The notes: generated by a model not told the origin, from the sequence alone. A stretch of 64,000 bases of DNA from Undaria pinnatifida (GCA_012845835.1 JABAKD010000002.1:27392710-27456709), one strand, 5' to 3'. Positions 23,201-34,532 are shown, counted from the first letter of the stretch. Numbers and translations are program-made.

Positions 23201-24996
23201 CTGCTCGAGACGGACCGCCCCCCCCCACACACACACCCCGATCCCCGCCGCGCAAGAAACGGGTAGAAACATACAAGCAAGCACGCGATGGACGGAAGCA
23301 AGCAAGCAAGCCAGCAAGCAAGCGAGCAAAAATGCAAGCCAGCAAGCGAGTGAACAAGCGAGCGAACAAGCGAGCAAAGCAAGCAAGAAGCAAGCAAGGC
23401 AAGCACAGCAAGCAAAGGACGAGCAAAGCAAGCGAAGACAAGCGAAAAACAAGCAAAGGACAAGCAAGGCAAGCGAAGACAAGCAAGGCAAGCAAAGACA
23501 AGCAAGGCAAGCGAAGACAAGCAAGGCAAGCAAGGCAAGCAAGGAAAGCAAGGAAAGCAAGGCAAGCAAGGCAAGCAAGGCAAGCAAGGCAAGCAAGGCA
23601 AGCAAGCAAAGAGAACGAGCGATCAGCGATCGACGGAAGCAGCGCACACCACTGGGTATAAGGACGACAGCAAGTAGGAAAAGGGGCACTATATTAAGAC
23701 GATGAAATCTTCCTCTAGCCTGCCACTCCGGTAGGGCAAAAGGAAGATACAAGGTGTTGCGCAACCAAGGGAGGGCAGGGGGGGGGGGGGGAGCAGAGCG
23801 GAAGAGGGAGATGTACACGCCTACCAGCCGGCGTGCCGCGGACGGCATTTCGGTCGGCGAGAGCGAGGGGTGGAAGGGGCACCCTGACGACGAGGCGTTT
23901 ATGTTAATACGAGGATAGGCTTATTTATATCAATTCTGCTCTTTGATCTTCATTATAAACCTTAAATGATTTTGACTGGATTTAAGAAACAGAAAAACAA
24001 ATGCTACCAAATACTGTTTCCCCGCCCATACTCGTTCTGCTCGAAACAAACGCCCAATTATGCCGCCTTCATTATAGACGCCCAAGTTATGCCACTTTTA
24101 CGTTATTAAAACGCCCAAGAAGTGTGCCATTTTCATGTTCTCCAACACGCCCCATTATGCCAAGCCTACCGCTAGCATAATGGACATACGCCAAGTACGT
24201 GGACGATACGATCCCAAGGCGGCGGACACCCCGTACCAAAATAAGCAACGATAATAGGCCATGGGTCGGCTGCGACTGGCACTAGCTAACACGTACCGAA
24301 CAGCGACAAAACGGGTGTTCCTCTCTGGGGAGAGAGGAGGGGGTGGGGGGTGGGGGCAGTCTGCGTGGCCCCTAATGTTGGGACAACAGTAGCAGGGGAG
24401 GGGGGGGAGGGAGGGGGGGGGAGGGGTTGTCTGCGCGACGCCGCGAGTCGGATAGCATGAAGAGGGGCAAGACGAAGAGCCGGGGTGGGGGGTTCCGTGC
24501 GGTTTCCAAGATCGGACAGGGAAGAGGGGGTGGGTGGGTGGGTGGGTGGGTGGGTGGCCTGCATTGGCGCTCGCGTCAAGTGCTTTGTGGCACTTCCTGT
24601 CAGATCCTACGGAGGCACCCTGATGCCTCCGAGCGACCCGCGGACCCCACAAAAGTTGCGGCGACCGAAACAAAAATTAGTGCCAGGTATTAAATAGGAA
24701 GGTTTTCACAAAATACCACATGGTAAAAGAAGGTGTCATACGAAGAGCAAATCAACTGACGAGGGCAATCACCACTCGGAAACACAAACTCTGCCAACAT
24801 ATTTCGAAGTTTGTACTATCACGCACGAGAGAAAAGCAATGATATCGCCACCAGAATAACCATCTCGCTATGATAGAGGCGTTGTGGCTGAACTGCACGA
24901 CGAACAGCGGCTTCCGGCCGCCGGCGCGGCAGCGGAAACCAACCTCATCCTCGAGTTGCTTGTATGGCACCCTTCCCCCCCCCCCCCCCCACGTGC
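23201..24996 (-). other. kinase intron 6 with (CAAG)n array
   Basis: 1.8-kb intron. On the minus strand it begins GCACGTGGGGG, which requires a GC donor for correct phase. It holds a 340-bp AAGC/CAAGG array (23275-23615), a GGGT microsatellite (24528-24556) and G runs near 23780 and 24400. Long frames inside it come from these repeats. Confidence 0.6.
23275..23615. repeat. (CAAGC/CAAGG)n microsatellite
   Basis: About 340 bp of tetra- and pentamer repeats AAGC, CAAGG and AAGCG inside the kinase intron, 75 to 415 nt from the exon 7 acceptor. Confidence 0.95.
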
Positions 24997-25099
24997 CTTC
25001 TGGAACTCCCTGTTCACGTCGTAACTCACATTGCACACTTGGTTCAGGTACATCTCTGTGTTCATCCCAGCGAATGGGAGCCGTCCTGCCACCATCTCC
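24997..25099 (-). CDS. kinase exon 6 (subdomain X)
   Basis: Acceptor GTTCAG. Reads (W)EMVAGRLPFAGMNTEMYL then NQVCNVSYDVNREFQK. It completes the W codon begun in exon 5, and EMVAGRLPF is the usual subdomain IX-X segment. The only border that keeps phase with exon 7 is AAG followed by GCACGT, a GC-AG intron. The nearby GT in CACGTG would break the frame. Confidence 0.8.
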
Positions 25100-25736
25100 C
25101 TGAACGAATCCCGCCGCAAACACGAAACAAGACAAAGTTTGAGTCGCATAGGGGCATCAACGCACACAAAAACGACGTAGCACACAGCAAAGCCAAGCAA
25201 AGCAAAGCAAAGAAAAGCAACACAACGCGAAGGACAAGCGTGGGCAACGATAATTGGAGCCACCGGAGGATACATGAATCCTTAAGAACTTCAGGTGTTT
25301 AGGAAGGCTTGGTTGTGTCGGTCGGCATGCAGACAGGCACGCTAGCTCTTCCACCGTCCGCAGAGGCGTCACTTGCTAAATATTTTGCAAGGGTTGCATG
25401 TAGAAAGCCTCCGCGCCTCCCTCTTAGCCGTTGCTGCTACTGCTACGCCCAATGTACTGCTATTGCTACATACAGCGGTACAAAGGGAGAAAATATCACA
25501 CCAACAGACAATTGACAAAAGAAGACCTGCACCATATACCATACAGAACTTAAAGAAGATTAAACGAAAAAAAAAAACGCCTACACCATGTTTACCACAC
25601 CCAACTCAAAACAAGATCAAATGAAAAAAAAAAGGCAACGACGCCATGTCAAGCTGCAATAACATGAATTGAACACGGCGACGGCGAACTAAACAAACGC
25701 ATCAGTGCCAGCGTACGCGCGCGGCAATGGCCTCAC
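25100..25736 (-). other. kinase intron 5
   Basis: 0.64-kb intron with donor GTGAGG and acceptor CGTTCAG. No gene inside. A-rich stretches near 25560-25640 on the plus strand. Confidence 0.7.
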
Positions 25737-25781
25737 CAGAAGATGATGATGAAAGACCACACGTCCGCCTTCTCATTGTAC
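25737..25781 (-). CDS. kinase exon 5, 45-nt microexon (subdomain IX)
   Basis: Reads (P)YNEKADVWSFIIIF(W), flanked by GTGCAG acceptor and GTGAGG donor. It supplies the invariant aspartate of the DVWSF motif. Phases 2 and 2 on both sides agree with neighbours. It is short enough to be missed by gene finders. Confidence 0.85.
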
Positions 25782-26326
25782 CTGCACAGACGGCCAAAGG
25801 AACACACAATAACGCTAAATGAGCGCACAAATACTACGGCAGGGAGGTGCACCCAATCGACTCGAGGAGCTCGATGCCTCCCCCAAAACACACAGGTCAA
25901 GATAATGTAATCGTGAATGAAAGCGTGATAACCCGGTGATGGTAGCGTTATCCAAGCTAGCGGTATCTTAGCTGCCGGTTTCTTAGCTAGTGGTATCTTG
26001 TTAGCTAGCGGTAAATCCGCCGTCACACCTACCTCATCGCCAAATTTACCTACGCGTCCCCACCTCCTCCCTCCCTATTTCCTTGCTTCGCCGCCCATCG
26101 CCCTCCCTCCCTCCCTCTCCTTCCCTCCCCCCCTCCCTCCCTCCATTCCCCCTCCCTCCTTCCCTCCCTCTCTCCCTCCCCCGCCCCGTCCCTGCCTCCC
26201 TCCTCCCCCCCTTCCCCTCTCCCTCCCTCCCTCACTCCCCCCCTGCCCCCTTCTCGCTTCCCTCCCGCCCTCCCTCCCTCCCTCCCTCCCTCCCTCCCAC
26301 AGAAAACACCCCACAGGCGTACTCAC
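25782..26326 (-). other. kinase intron 4 with (CCCT)n tract
   Basis: From about 26045 to 26300 the plus strand is CCCT/CCT repeats, so the transcript strand reads GGGA repeats starting about 25 nt after the exon 4 donor. The transcript could form G-quadruplexes close to the 5' splice site. Confidence 0.7.
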
Positions 26327-26515
26327 GGCTGACACATTGCGACCTCCGGCGGCATGTAGCGGGGGGAGCCTGTCTCCCCCGTCATCTTGTACTTCACCGA
26401 CCCGCAGCGCACGGTGCGGCTGATGACTTTGGCGAGGCCAAAGTCCATGAGCTTCGCGTCCCCGTCTGAGTTGAACCCTATATTGTCGGGCTTGAGGTCC
26501 CGGTGCATCAAGATC
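26327..26515 (-). CDS. kinase exon 4 (catalytic and activation loops)
   Basis: Acceptor ATCAACAG. Reads ILMHRDLKPDNIGFN, DAKLMDFGLAKVISR, MTGETGSPRYMPPEVAM, to donor GTGAGT. All catalytic residues are intact: HRD aspartate, the lysine and asparagine of KPDN, DFG aspartate and the PPE glutamate. This exon alone identifies an active-type serine/threonine kinase. Confidence 0.93.
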
Positions 26516-28085
26516 CTGTTGATATATTGCGCGGGGGGGGGGGGGGGGGGGGGTACTCATTTTCATGCATAGCCGTTGTATTAGACCATAGATCATAGAT
26601 ATGAGACCCTATCATCCCTACTATGCCGGGACGGAGCATGTTGGGTTTCCACCAACCAGGCAGACATCGCGTTGTGCACCAAGCGCGAAGGGCCGTGAGG
26701 TGTTCGGCGAGTCGCATGAAGGGTGAGCTGCATCCTGATCAGAACCACCGCTTACGAGGCGGAGATTCCGCACCTTGTGCGTGCTTTCTTGCATATATAG
26801 CGGGGGGGGGGGGCAAGTGCATGGGGATTAGGGTCCGGTCGTATGAGGACCCTGTTGATACCAGGTCAAGGTTCATGAAGGTCCTGCTGCTAGGCGTGCT
26901 GTGCTGCGCGGTGACCGCGGCTAACTCTCTCGTGACAGCTCGCATCGAAACAAGTCCCACAGGTTTGCGGTGAAAGATCCCTTTCCTCTTGTAGACGCTG
27001 GGTGTGCAAACACATGTTACACAAGGTTCCCCTCCGGGCAGTGCCCATCAAGGGGGAGTGGCTATAGACCGAAATCCAAGTATCCAACATCTGACTGCCT
27101 TACGTCATTTAGAGGTCGCAATCACACATACAAACCGCGACAACAGGCATCACGAGTGTATGCACACAGGCGGCCACGGGATAGCCGGGGCGTCGGTCGC
27201 AGGGGGTTGCTTACCCGCCAGCCACCGTCTCGTTTTCGGATACGCTATATCGTGGAAACCCCGGAGGGGGTCGGGGAGGGGTGAGGAGGGTGGGCGGGCA
27301 GCGGCGCAGGGCACGGTTGCCTTCACCAACAGTATTATTGCATACCCGCACGCCGTGTGAGGGAGTAACCAGAAGGGCTGCCGGATTGGTAGCAGCCGTA
27401 GCCTTTTCGGCACGTTATCAACCGTGCTGGGTAGAGGAGTGAGTCGGAGTCGGGGGGGGGGCGAGGTGAGGGGGAGGGTGGGCGAAGGTACAGCCGTCGC
27501 CAAAACACGATATTGTGCCGAGCTACTGTGCGCCCGGTTACGAGGCAGAGGGAAAGCGTGCGTGCGCGCGATTCTCCCACGGACTCCGCGCCTTTCCCTC
27601 CGAGCCTCAGCGCAAAAACAAACAAGCAGGCGCCGCCGCCGCCGCCGCCGCGCGTGGCATCGAGGGTATCGGGCGGACGACGTCCTGCTCCACTTCCACC
27701 GCACTTCGCCTTGCCTAGTCCCGCTTCACTCTACCCCTCCCCCTTCCCCGCCCCCCTCAGCTCCGTTTATCAGACGGACGGCGCCTTTGAGGGAGGGAGG
27801 GAGAGAGGGAGGCCACGCCATAAGGCCACCACGACAGTCGTTGATATTACGCCCATCCGCACCGGTCCACTCCACTTCCACCTCCCCCCCACGGCGCCCC
27901 GCCTCACCCCCCTGCACTCTACGTCTGTCCTCCGCCCCGCTTCACTGTCCCACCGCCCGCCGCCCCGCCCCACCCAGCTTCCCTCTACCCCCGCCCCCCG
28001 CCTCGTTTCCCTCAACCCCGCGCCTCCCCCCCGCCCGTCCCTCAATCTACCTCCGCCCCGTCCCGCCCCACCATGATTAACTCAC
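26516..28085 (-). other. kinase intron 3 with repeats
   Basis: 1.57-kb intron. It contains a G run of about 24 (26527-26551) directly at the acceptor side of exon 4, repeat Z (26565-26740) and another G run at 26803-26813. C-rich DNA with CGC(n) codon-like repeats fills about 27600-28070. Confidence 0.65.
26565..26740 (-). repeat. interspersed repeat Z, minus copy
   Basis: Reverse-orientation partner of 21205-21395, inside kinase intron 3. On the minus strand it ends ATGAAAATGAGTACC followed by the C run. The same GAGTACC-plus-C-run border is seen at 29593. Confidence 0.6.
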
Positions 28086-28235
28086 TTTCCGGGGAGAGCG
28101 TCGTCGTGCATGTAGGACAGCGCTGAAGCCAGCTGCTTGGCGTACTTGACGGCAGGGTTCACGCCGAGCCCACCCCCGCACTTGTCCAGGCGGTCGCGCA
28201 AGGTGCCGATAGCCAGGTACTCCAGGACGATGAAG
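28086..28235 (-). CDS. kinase exon 3 (hinge and helix E)
   Basis: Acceptor TTTCTAG. Reads (S)FIVLEYLAIGTLRDRLD then NPAVKYAKQLASALSYMHD, to donor GTGAGT. This is the hinge (VLEYLAIGTL, subdomain V) and subdomain VIA helix before the catalytic loop. Confidence 0.88.
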
Positions 28236-28326
28236 CTAGAAACGAACAGACGGTCCCACCACGGCGGCGGCGGCGGCGGCGGAACAGAAAGAGCATGCGG
28301 GAAGAAACAGTGCAACGCGGGGAGCG

Positions 28327-28329
<3 letters not shown>

Positions 28330-28358
<29 letters not shown>
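28330..28358 (+). repeat. poly-G homopolymer (about 28 nt)
   Basis: One of the longest pure G tracts in the window, within an intron. Exact length is prone to sequencing error. Confidence 0.9.
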
Positions 28359-28359
<1 letters not shown>

Positions 28360-29189
28360 AGTCTGGTTTGTTCGTGCTTGAGCTCGGACGAAAGTTGTCA
28401 AGTTTCATACGGAATACTAGGCGAGACGGGGAAAAAGGGGGGGGAGATGGGCGGAACGTGCATTTCGTAATAGGGCTTCGAGAATAGGATTGCGGAATGA
28501 TTTGGGAGATGTGAAAGCACGAGAAGAGCTTAATCCAACCTCGTATGACTGCTGTGTTGAGCAGATTCGTTTGCATTATCATTTTCAGGCCATAATATAA
28601 AGGTTGCTACAAAACAGAGGCGAGCATTTGCCAGGGTGCAGAGCACTATGTCCACCCCGTCACCGCCCCGCTCGCCAACGCCCTCCCCCAACCGAGTCGC
28701 GCTACACGAGCGCTTGACACAGCACACCGCTGGCTGTAGAAACATGCAAAGCCTCAAAAAACAGTCCGAACTATGGAAAGAGTCAAGTGGAAACCGTTAT
28801 CTTGTGCTGGACCCACACACACAAGGAATCATTCCCCTAAGGCCACCACAGCTCGTGAAACACCCCCCCCCCCCCCGCCAATCCTCCCTCCACCACCCTA
28901 TCCTTCTTCTATTCACCCTTTCACCCCCCCCCCTCCCCCCCACCCAACCCCATCCCTGCACACACACCCCGCTTACTTGAAACAAAGGCAAAGGCTATCG
29001 CTAAGAAACGAAGCGAAAGAGGAGAAGCACTTGATATACGGGGGGGGGTTGAGGGAAGATATTGGAATAAAAAAGTCCTGCACGGCCCAATGGACTACGC
29101 GAATCAGCTGAAACTGCAATTTCATGTAGGGGACCTGGACCTACCAGGAAGAGAATAGAGATAAACCAGTAGTCGGGAGGAGGAGGACG

Positions 29190-29613
29190 TGGCTACACAT
29201 ATGTGCCCGTGTGACGCAACAAAAGAGAGTAGGACTCGCATAGTAGGAGAATGCGAAATATACAAGGAGGAACGAGATGTGTTAGAGGAGGAGGTAAGAT
29301 ATACAAGGAGGAACGGGATGTGTTAGAGGAGGAGGTAAGGAAATTAGACGTATGTGACATGGAGGAGTTTGGTAGACTAGAGAGTAGCGAGAAAACGATC
29401 GCTATCCTAGGGAATAGATGGTGGCCGCAGACGGCGAAACAGGACGGGGATAGGATAAGCAAACAGTTCTTGTATAGTATATGGAACAAGCGTAATGAGC
29501 GCCCAAATGTTGTGGGTGTCTCTACTAGGAGTAGGAACGGTGCTCCGTCTCGGATGCGTGGTCAATGGTCAAATGACTAAGGAAAGCAACAAATGAGTAC
29601 CCCCCCCCCCCCC
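29190..29613 (+). pseudogene. LINE-II retrotransposon C-terminus (broken)
   Basis: The plus strand encodes CPCDATKESRTRIVGECEIY, a C-x-C...C pattern typical of the C-terminal zinc knuckle of non-LTR retrotransposon proteins, then KEERDVLEEEVR, KTIAILGNRWWPQTAKQ, ISKQFLYSIWNKRNERPNV and a final GAPSRMRGQWSND. A 40-bp tandem duplication at about 29257-29340 repeats the KEERDVLEEEV codons and shifts frame, so this copy is dead. The 3' end is ACAAATGAGTACC followed by a C run. The 5' part (endonuclease, RT) is absent. Confidence 0.7.
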
Positions 29614-29821
29614 GCCCCCGCTTCCCTCCGCTCTTCTTCATACCCCTCCCCCCCACATCTCCCCCGTCCCCTTCCCCCTCCATATCTCCCTCCTCAATCC
29701 CCCCCCCCTCGCTCATCCACTCCCCCCCCCCCATTCACCCCCGCCTTCCGTCCACCCTCCCGTCACACTCCATCCAACACCACCCTATACACCCCCCCCC
29801 CCATTTCCGAGCCACACCTAC

Positions 29822-30051
29822 CTCTTTCCAGTGGGGGTCGACCCCGCTCCGAGAAGGTTGACGATGTGGCGGTGGCTCAGCTTGCGCAGCACGAGCGATT
29901 CTACCACGAGGTCATTCTCTGCTACCTCCGGGCCTCCGTCCGTGGGAGTCTTGATGATGACTCCCTCCCTCTTCGAAGACTCGTAGGAGCCTTCCGGAAT
30001 GCCCATGCTCGCGGGGAGCTTGCGGGCCAGGAAGCACTGGCACATCGCTCC
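29822..30051 (-). CDS. kinase exon 2 (N-lobe)
   Basis: Acceptor CTGGGCAG after a long pyrimidine tract. Reads GAMCQCFLARKLPASMG, REGVIIKTPTDG, DLVVESLVLRKLSHRHIVNL, GAGSTPTGK, to donor GTAGGT. It contains the VIIK lysine (subdomain II) and the helix C glutamate (VVESLVLRKL). The glycine loop is formed across the exon 1/2 join as A-E-G-A-M, so the first glycine of GxGxxG is replaced. Confidence 0.88.
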
Positions 30052-31101
30052 CTGCCCAGAAAAACAAAACGAAATTGACACGGTGAAAATGAAAAAATTA
30101 TTAAAAATGTCAAAATCAAAAGCAAGATCATGGTAAAGATCAAACCAAGAAATCAAGATCATATCAAGATCGAGATGACCAAGATCAAGAGACCGAGATC
30201 AATACCAAGATCAACATCAAGATCAACACCAAACATCAACGTTTACGGGCAGCGAGCGACTGGTGTGGACATCTTGTTGTTGAGAGACCAGACACACGAG
30301 CACAAACAAACGCAAAACGAGAAAGCAGCCGGGTAAAACTCCTCCAATCGGGGCAGGATCACCTACGACGCACCGAGAAAGCAGGTATGTCAAAAACCCA
30401 GCTTCCTCCCGTTCCTTCCTCCCCCCCCTCCCCCCTTCCCTTCCGTCAATGCGTCCGACACATAATCTGCGGGGAAGGAGCAGCGTTTTTTCCCTCTTGA
30501 GGGTCGTTGCTTGAGGAGCTCTATGCCTCCCCCTAAGAAAGCTTATTTTGAGGTAAACTGAAGAGTCCTCCCACGCTACGCGAACAGGGGTGCGGCAGAT
30601 TCTTAAGAGTTTTCTGAGTTCCTAAACATGAGGATCTGGCTGAATACCAACAGACCATCATCCATCATCACCCCAAAACATGACTTCGGAAGAAATTCGT
30701 TCGCTTGCGCAAAATCCAACCAACATTTGCATGCGCTACAGTCAGTAGTAGCGACCGGGCTACTCCTACTGCTGTACACTCAACTCAAGTTGTTTCGTAA
30801 GGGATAATTTGTCAAAACCAATCCGAACCCCTTGAATTTACTCCGTATTATTCAGCGTTTTTGGAGTCACTCTCTGGAAATTTTCACGCTAGGGAAAAAA
30901 AAAAAAAAAACGCGGTGTGCAACCTACTCCGATTGAAATTTTCAAGCTAACGCACGATTTACCCCGCGATTACTTCTACGTGTGTTCCAAAGCAAAAAAT
31001 ATACTCGATAAAAACATCAGACCCCAAGCGGTACTCACTCCCTTGAGGAGCTCAACCGGCCAGAAACGGTCCGCCGAAAAAAAAGCAACCCTCTACAGTG
31101 G

Positions 31102-31197
31102 TGTTGGGGTGTTGGTGGAGTATTAGTCCGTTTGACCACTTGCAAAACGTTAACCAATATCAGGTATAGCTTCACCCAAACCAAAAGCCTTACAACA
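31102..31197 (-). mobile_element. solo TRIM LTR, divergent
   Basis: Plus strand TGTTGGGGTGTTGGTGGAG to AAAGCCTTACAACA. It matches the reverse complement of the 35059 LTR, including TATTAGTCCGTTTGACCACT. It has a small internal insertion. Flanks GTGG and GCGG match at three of four positions. Confidence 0.65.
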
Positions 31198-31254
31198 GCG
31201 GGATCTGGCCCCGAACCAAGAGCCAAAGCCACGCTGTAGGAACAGTACCAGTAC

Positions 31255-31580
31255 GGACGCGTGTTCGATAGAGGTGTGCAGAGGTGCACAACTTTTTTTC
31301 CCCGAGGTTTCCTGAATTTGGGAGATTAAAAAAGACACGTCTCAACCCAACGGAGCTGATTTGGAGAAGAACAAAAACTGCTACGTGCGCATATGACGGG
31401 ACGACCGGTATGACGGGATGAAAAATCACATGGCCCAAGTACAACACTAACGAGAATCGGGCAAAAAAAAAAAAATGGCCTATTTTCGACGATTTTGGGT
31501 GTATAAGGTGACAGTCCCGTCATCCAGAAAACATGTTTTAGCCAAAAAGTGCTGACTTTCTATCGTAGCGCGCGTCTGTA
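31255..31580 (+). mobile_element. MITE-X copy in kinase intron
   Basis: Left end GGACGCGTGTTCGATAGAGG, interior GATGAAAAATCACATGGCCC and CGACGATTTTGGGTG, right end TTTCTATCGTAGCGCGCGTC. Inverted ends are recognisable. Confidence 0.6.
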
Positions 31581-31650
31581 AAAAAGCCTTCATATCTGCA
31601 CAACAAGAACGGCACTCGTTCCGACGGTTTTGGGTTTAATACGAAGTAAC

Positions 31651-31805
31651 CCCTCCAGAGCCCCCAAAATCCCTTCCTACACTAAATTCCAGTAAAATTT
31701 GTCCCCCAAAAAAGGGTTTCCAGCACGCCTTACAACTGGAAACCCTTTTTTGGGGACAAATTTACTTGATATTAGTCTAGGGAGGGATTTGAGGGCTTTG
31801 AAGGG
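31651..31805. mobile_element. complete foldback (hairpin) element, family Y
   Basis: A near-perfect inverted repeat: left arm AAATCCCTTCCTACACTAA to AAAAAAGGGTTTCCAG, 12-nt centre, right arm CTGGAAACCCTTTTTTGGGG to GGGAGGGATTT. Arms are about 70 nt and fold into a single long hairpin. Single arms at 12755 and 17699 are half-elements. Confidence 0.8.
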
Positions 31806-32550
31806 GTTTTTATAGGGGTTATCGAGCCCCTTCGGTAAGTTTTTTTTTGTTGTTGCCGAAAACAAAGTGCAACCTCTATCGTGTCGTAGCACTCGTCTGT
31901 CCTTCCTTTGAAAACCAGTCACTTCCCTCCTCCTCCTCCTCCTCCTCATGACCCATCGCACAGACTAATTAGGACAAGCAGACAAGACGGCGTACACAAA
32001 CAAGTACGAAAGAGTAACAGGATGGACCCAAGAGTAAAAGAATGGACCTAAGAGTAACAGGATGGACCCAAGAGTAACAGGATGGACCTAACGAAGGACG
32101 GAAATACAAAACGAACAGAAACGCCCCCCCAAAAAATAAATAAAAACATATCGTGCCAAAGAGACAACAACGTCAAAAGCAGACAAAAGGATAAACGAAA
32201 CAAAAAAGAAACGCACGCAAAACAAAAACAGGACAGACGAAAAATAACCAAAAAACAATTTTAAACGGTGTAACAAAAAAGGCAACAGCGACAACGATGA
32301 CCAAAAGGACAATTCCAACTAGACAGGATATTTTTTGAAGTCCAAAATGTCCAAAATGCCCGAAATGGTCAACATGGCCTCCCTGGTAAACGGCAAAAAA
32401 GATACAAACGGCAAAAATGACAAAACTTACAAAACTTACACCATGGATAAACAGCCGAAATAAACGTACGCAAAATTAGGCAAACGAAAAGAACGCCGCC
32501 ACCGGTCACCCCCCCCCCCCCCCCCGCCCCCCGATCCCACCCCACCCCAC

Positions 32551-32986
32551 CTCCGCGAGGTAGCTAACGGAGTCCCGGTCGAAGTCCCCCAGGTCCATCT
32601 CGATGTTAGGCTCCCACGGCGGCAGCCTATCCTCTGCGCAGCTCAGCGAGCGTTCAGACTTACCAAAGTCTTCCGAACCCCCCGATTTTCCGCTCATGGA
32701 CACTAGTCCTCGCTGAAGAGGGGGCAAATAGTCCAACTCATCGAGGTCGTTGTCATCGTCATCGTTCTCCACCACCGTCTGCGGCTCCTCCTCCTCCTCC
32801 TCCTCCTCCTCCTCCTGCCCCGCGTCCCCTCCCTCTCCCTCGTAGCTCTGCTTCGGGCTGTTGGGTTGTGTTTTGTCGTCTTCTCCGTTGTCCACGGTCG
32901 TTGCTGGCGCCGTGCCTTCCCGGCCATCGTCCGAAAACGCGGCGACTATCGGCTTCATCTGGAAGCTTGTCTGCGCGCGGCCGTGC
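32551..32986 (-). CDS. kinase exon 1 (acidic N-terminal region)
   Basis: From ATG at 32958, or an acceptor CTGCAG just upstream at about 32987, to donor GTGGGG at 32550. Reads MKPIVAAFSDDGREGT, a glutamate run (QEEEEEEEEEEPQTVVEN), DDDDNDLDELDYLPPLQ and DLGDFDRDSVSYLAE. The acidic part is encoded by a CTC/TCC-type repeat on the plus strand. It ends on a codon boundary and joins exon 2 to give SYLAE-GAMCQ. Whether this is the first exon is uncertain. An in-frame TAA lies just upstream of the possible acceptor. Confidence 0.75.
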
Positions 32987-33612
32987 TGCAGTTACACGAC
33001 ACCGGTTGGTTAGTTAAGAATCAGTCAGTTTGGGTGAGCAGCAGCTACCAGGTACGAGTGCACAGCAGTTTTGTACGGATAGGGAAGGGCGGGGGAGGTG
33101 GGATGCAGGAGGGGGGAGGGCTTTTCATCCCGAATCTTGTCCGTGTGCGGCCGAACTGCAGGTACACAATGGTTCGTTACTGTCAGCCAGCTTCGGTGCG
33201 CAGTAACTAGTGTACAGCAGTTTTGTACGGACAGGGAGGGGAGGGAGGCGGGATGCAGGAGGGGAGAGGAGGAAGAGAGGCAGAAGGGGGGCCGGAAGGA
33301 GGGGTAGGGGAGGGAAGGGGAGGGGAGGGGTGCGGGGTCGGACGGACAGTTGCGCTGTTGGCGGGGGCCAAATGCAGCGACGTGTTTTCACGTTGAGAAG
33401 AACAACAAGCGGCGGACAAAAACTCAGCGGTCTACGTGCTATACGTAGCAGTACCACTGACTGGTCATTTAGGGTTGTTCCCGCTTATGCTTTTTTCAAG
33501 GAAACCCTTGACTTCGGTGCGTTAGGTCGGCGTCGGGCGGGAGGCGTCAAGCTGTTGTTTTTCTATTGACGGCCCGTGGGCACAGGACAAGTGTCAAGTG
33601 ATATGACGATAC
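32987..33612. repeat. tandem-duplicated G-rich region 5' of the kinase
   Basis: A roughly 160-bp unit occurs twice, at about 32975-33120 and 33140-33275. Shared phrases are GCGGCCG..CTGCAG.TACAC, ACAGCAGTTTTGTACGGA and GGGATGCAGGAGGGG. It overlaps the border of kinase exon 1 and may be promoter or first intron. Confidence 0.55.
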
Positions 33613-33775
33613 CTTACCGCTTTTTCGACAACATGGTTGACATACTCTGTAAATTATACATACCCTAACCCCAACCCTAACCCAACGAAACGGAACAACC
33701 AACCAATGTACGGCGAAACCCCCTGAGTCTCGTACACAGTGTGTGCATTAACCATGTTATCGAAAAAGTGGTAAG
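33613..33775 (-). mobile_element. MITE with telomere-like motif, intact copy
   Basis: Terminal inverted repeats CTTACCGCTTTTTCGACAAC and (reverse) CTTACCACTTTTTCGATAAC, continuing into ATGGTTGAC and ATGGTTAAT. Total 163 bp. The interior carries ACCCTAACCCCAACCCTAAC. Matches 3954-4105 in opposite orientation. No clear target duplication. Confidence 0.75.
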
Positions 33776-33797
33776 CTCTACTGAAGTCAATGCCTGC

Positions 33798-33828
<31 letters not shown>

Positions 33829-33967
33829 CATTCACGAAAAGAAGAGGAAAATGACACCACACACTCCTAGAAAGGTCGGAAAAAAATGAAATGAAGAAAA
33901 CAAGCCAAAGGGTTGTCAATGAGGTTTTCTGTACAATACAAGAAAAAAAATATGGCAGTTGTTATTT
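33776..33967. other. intergenic with poly-G
   Basis: G run of about 25 at 33803-33828. No gene. Confidence 0.6.
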
Positions 33968-34052
33968 TGTAACAAATTTTCAAGGACGTCAGCCGTGAGT
34001 TCGACGAATTTCAGGTCAATACTCATCTTTGCAAGCTGCGTTGTTGGTGCTC
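33968..34052 (+). repeat. conserved hairpin motif R, copy 3
   Basis: CAAATTTTCAAGGACGTCAG through CATCTTTGCAAGCTGCGTTG. Same core as copy 1. Confidence 0.75.
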
Positions 34053-34242
34053 GTAATATTTTATTCATTTTTGATCTATGGAGATAGTTTGTTTTTTGCT
34101 ATTAGTTTTCGTGTACCCCTTCCCTCTCGCTCTTTTCTTTTCTTTTCTCTTACTAATAGTATGTACCGCCCTGACCGAGGGTCAGTTTGGGGGGGCTCAC
34201 GTTCATGTATGTGTACATAACAAGAACCAGGCAAGAACTAAG

Positions 34243-34345
34243 GGGGCGTGTTTTCCGACGATTTTGGGTCAAGGAGCCCCGTCATTCAAAAGCCACTCAT
34301 TTCGGACAAAAACTGCTTGCTACCTCCATCGTAGCACGCGTCCAA
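34243..34345 (+). mobile_element. MITE-X right half
   Basis: CCGACGATTTTGGGTCAAGG, CCCCGTCATTC and the terminus CTACCTCCATCGTAGCACGC. Confidence 0.6.
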
Positions 34346-34532
34346 CGCTGTCTGTTGAGCCCGCGTCCGTGCCTTTCGATTCGTTGCGTTCATTTGCGGT
34401 TTTGCACACCCAATTGATGGCAGCATCTATTCCTCACCAATGTTAGAAGGCTTAGTTTGCGTAAGCTATTATTGGTTGACCTTTAGCAAGTGGTCAAACG
34501 GACTAATACCCCACTAGTATATACTCCGGAGT

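Larger units (their letters stand above)
28236..29821 (-). other. kinase intron 2 with LINE-II fragment and poly-G
   Basis: 1.6-kb intron with a G run of nearly 28 at about 28330-28357, C runs near 28861 and 29600-29810, and a LINE-II fragment in opposite orientation (29190-29613). Confidence 0.7.
30052..32550 (-). other. kinase intron 1 with nested short elements
   Basis: 2.5-kb intron. It hosts a divergent solo TRIM LTR (31102-31197), a MITE-X (31255-31580) and a complete foldback Y (31651-31805). A GACCCAAGAGTAACAGGATG tandem lies at about 32020-32095, with an AGATCAA-type simple stretch at 30105-30235. No further exon is needed for phase. Confidence 0.6.
23087..32986 (-). other. protein kinase gene span, seven recognised exons
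   Basis: Seven minus-strand exons join with matching phases throughout: 408 nt from ATG 32958, then 230, 150, 189, 45, 103 and 114 nt, totalling 413 codons without a stop. The product has an acidic N-terminal region and a kinase domain with most canonical subdomains. HRDLKPDN with lysine after the aspartate-leucine indicates serine/threonine specificity by family knowledge. Overall layout (GSPRYMPPEV, KRPSF) suits tyrosine-kinase-like or MAPKKK-type kinases. No transmembrane or ligand domain is seen. The 5' exon context and the C-terminal end are open. Introns are 0.45 to 2.5 kb and full of repeats. Confidence 0.9.
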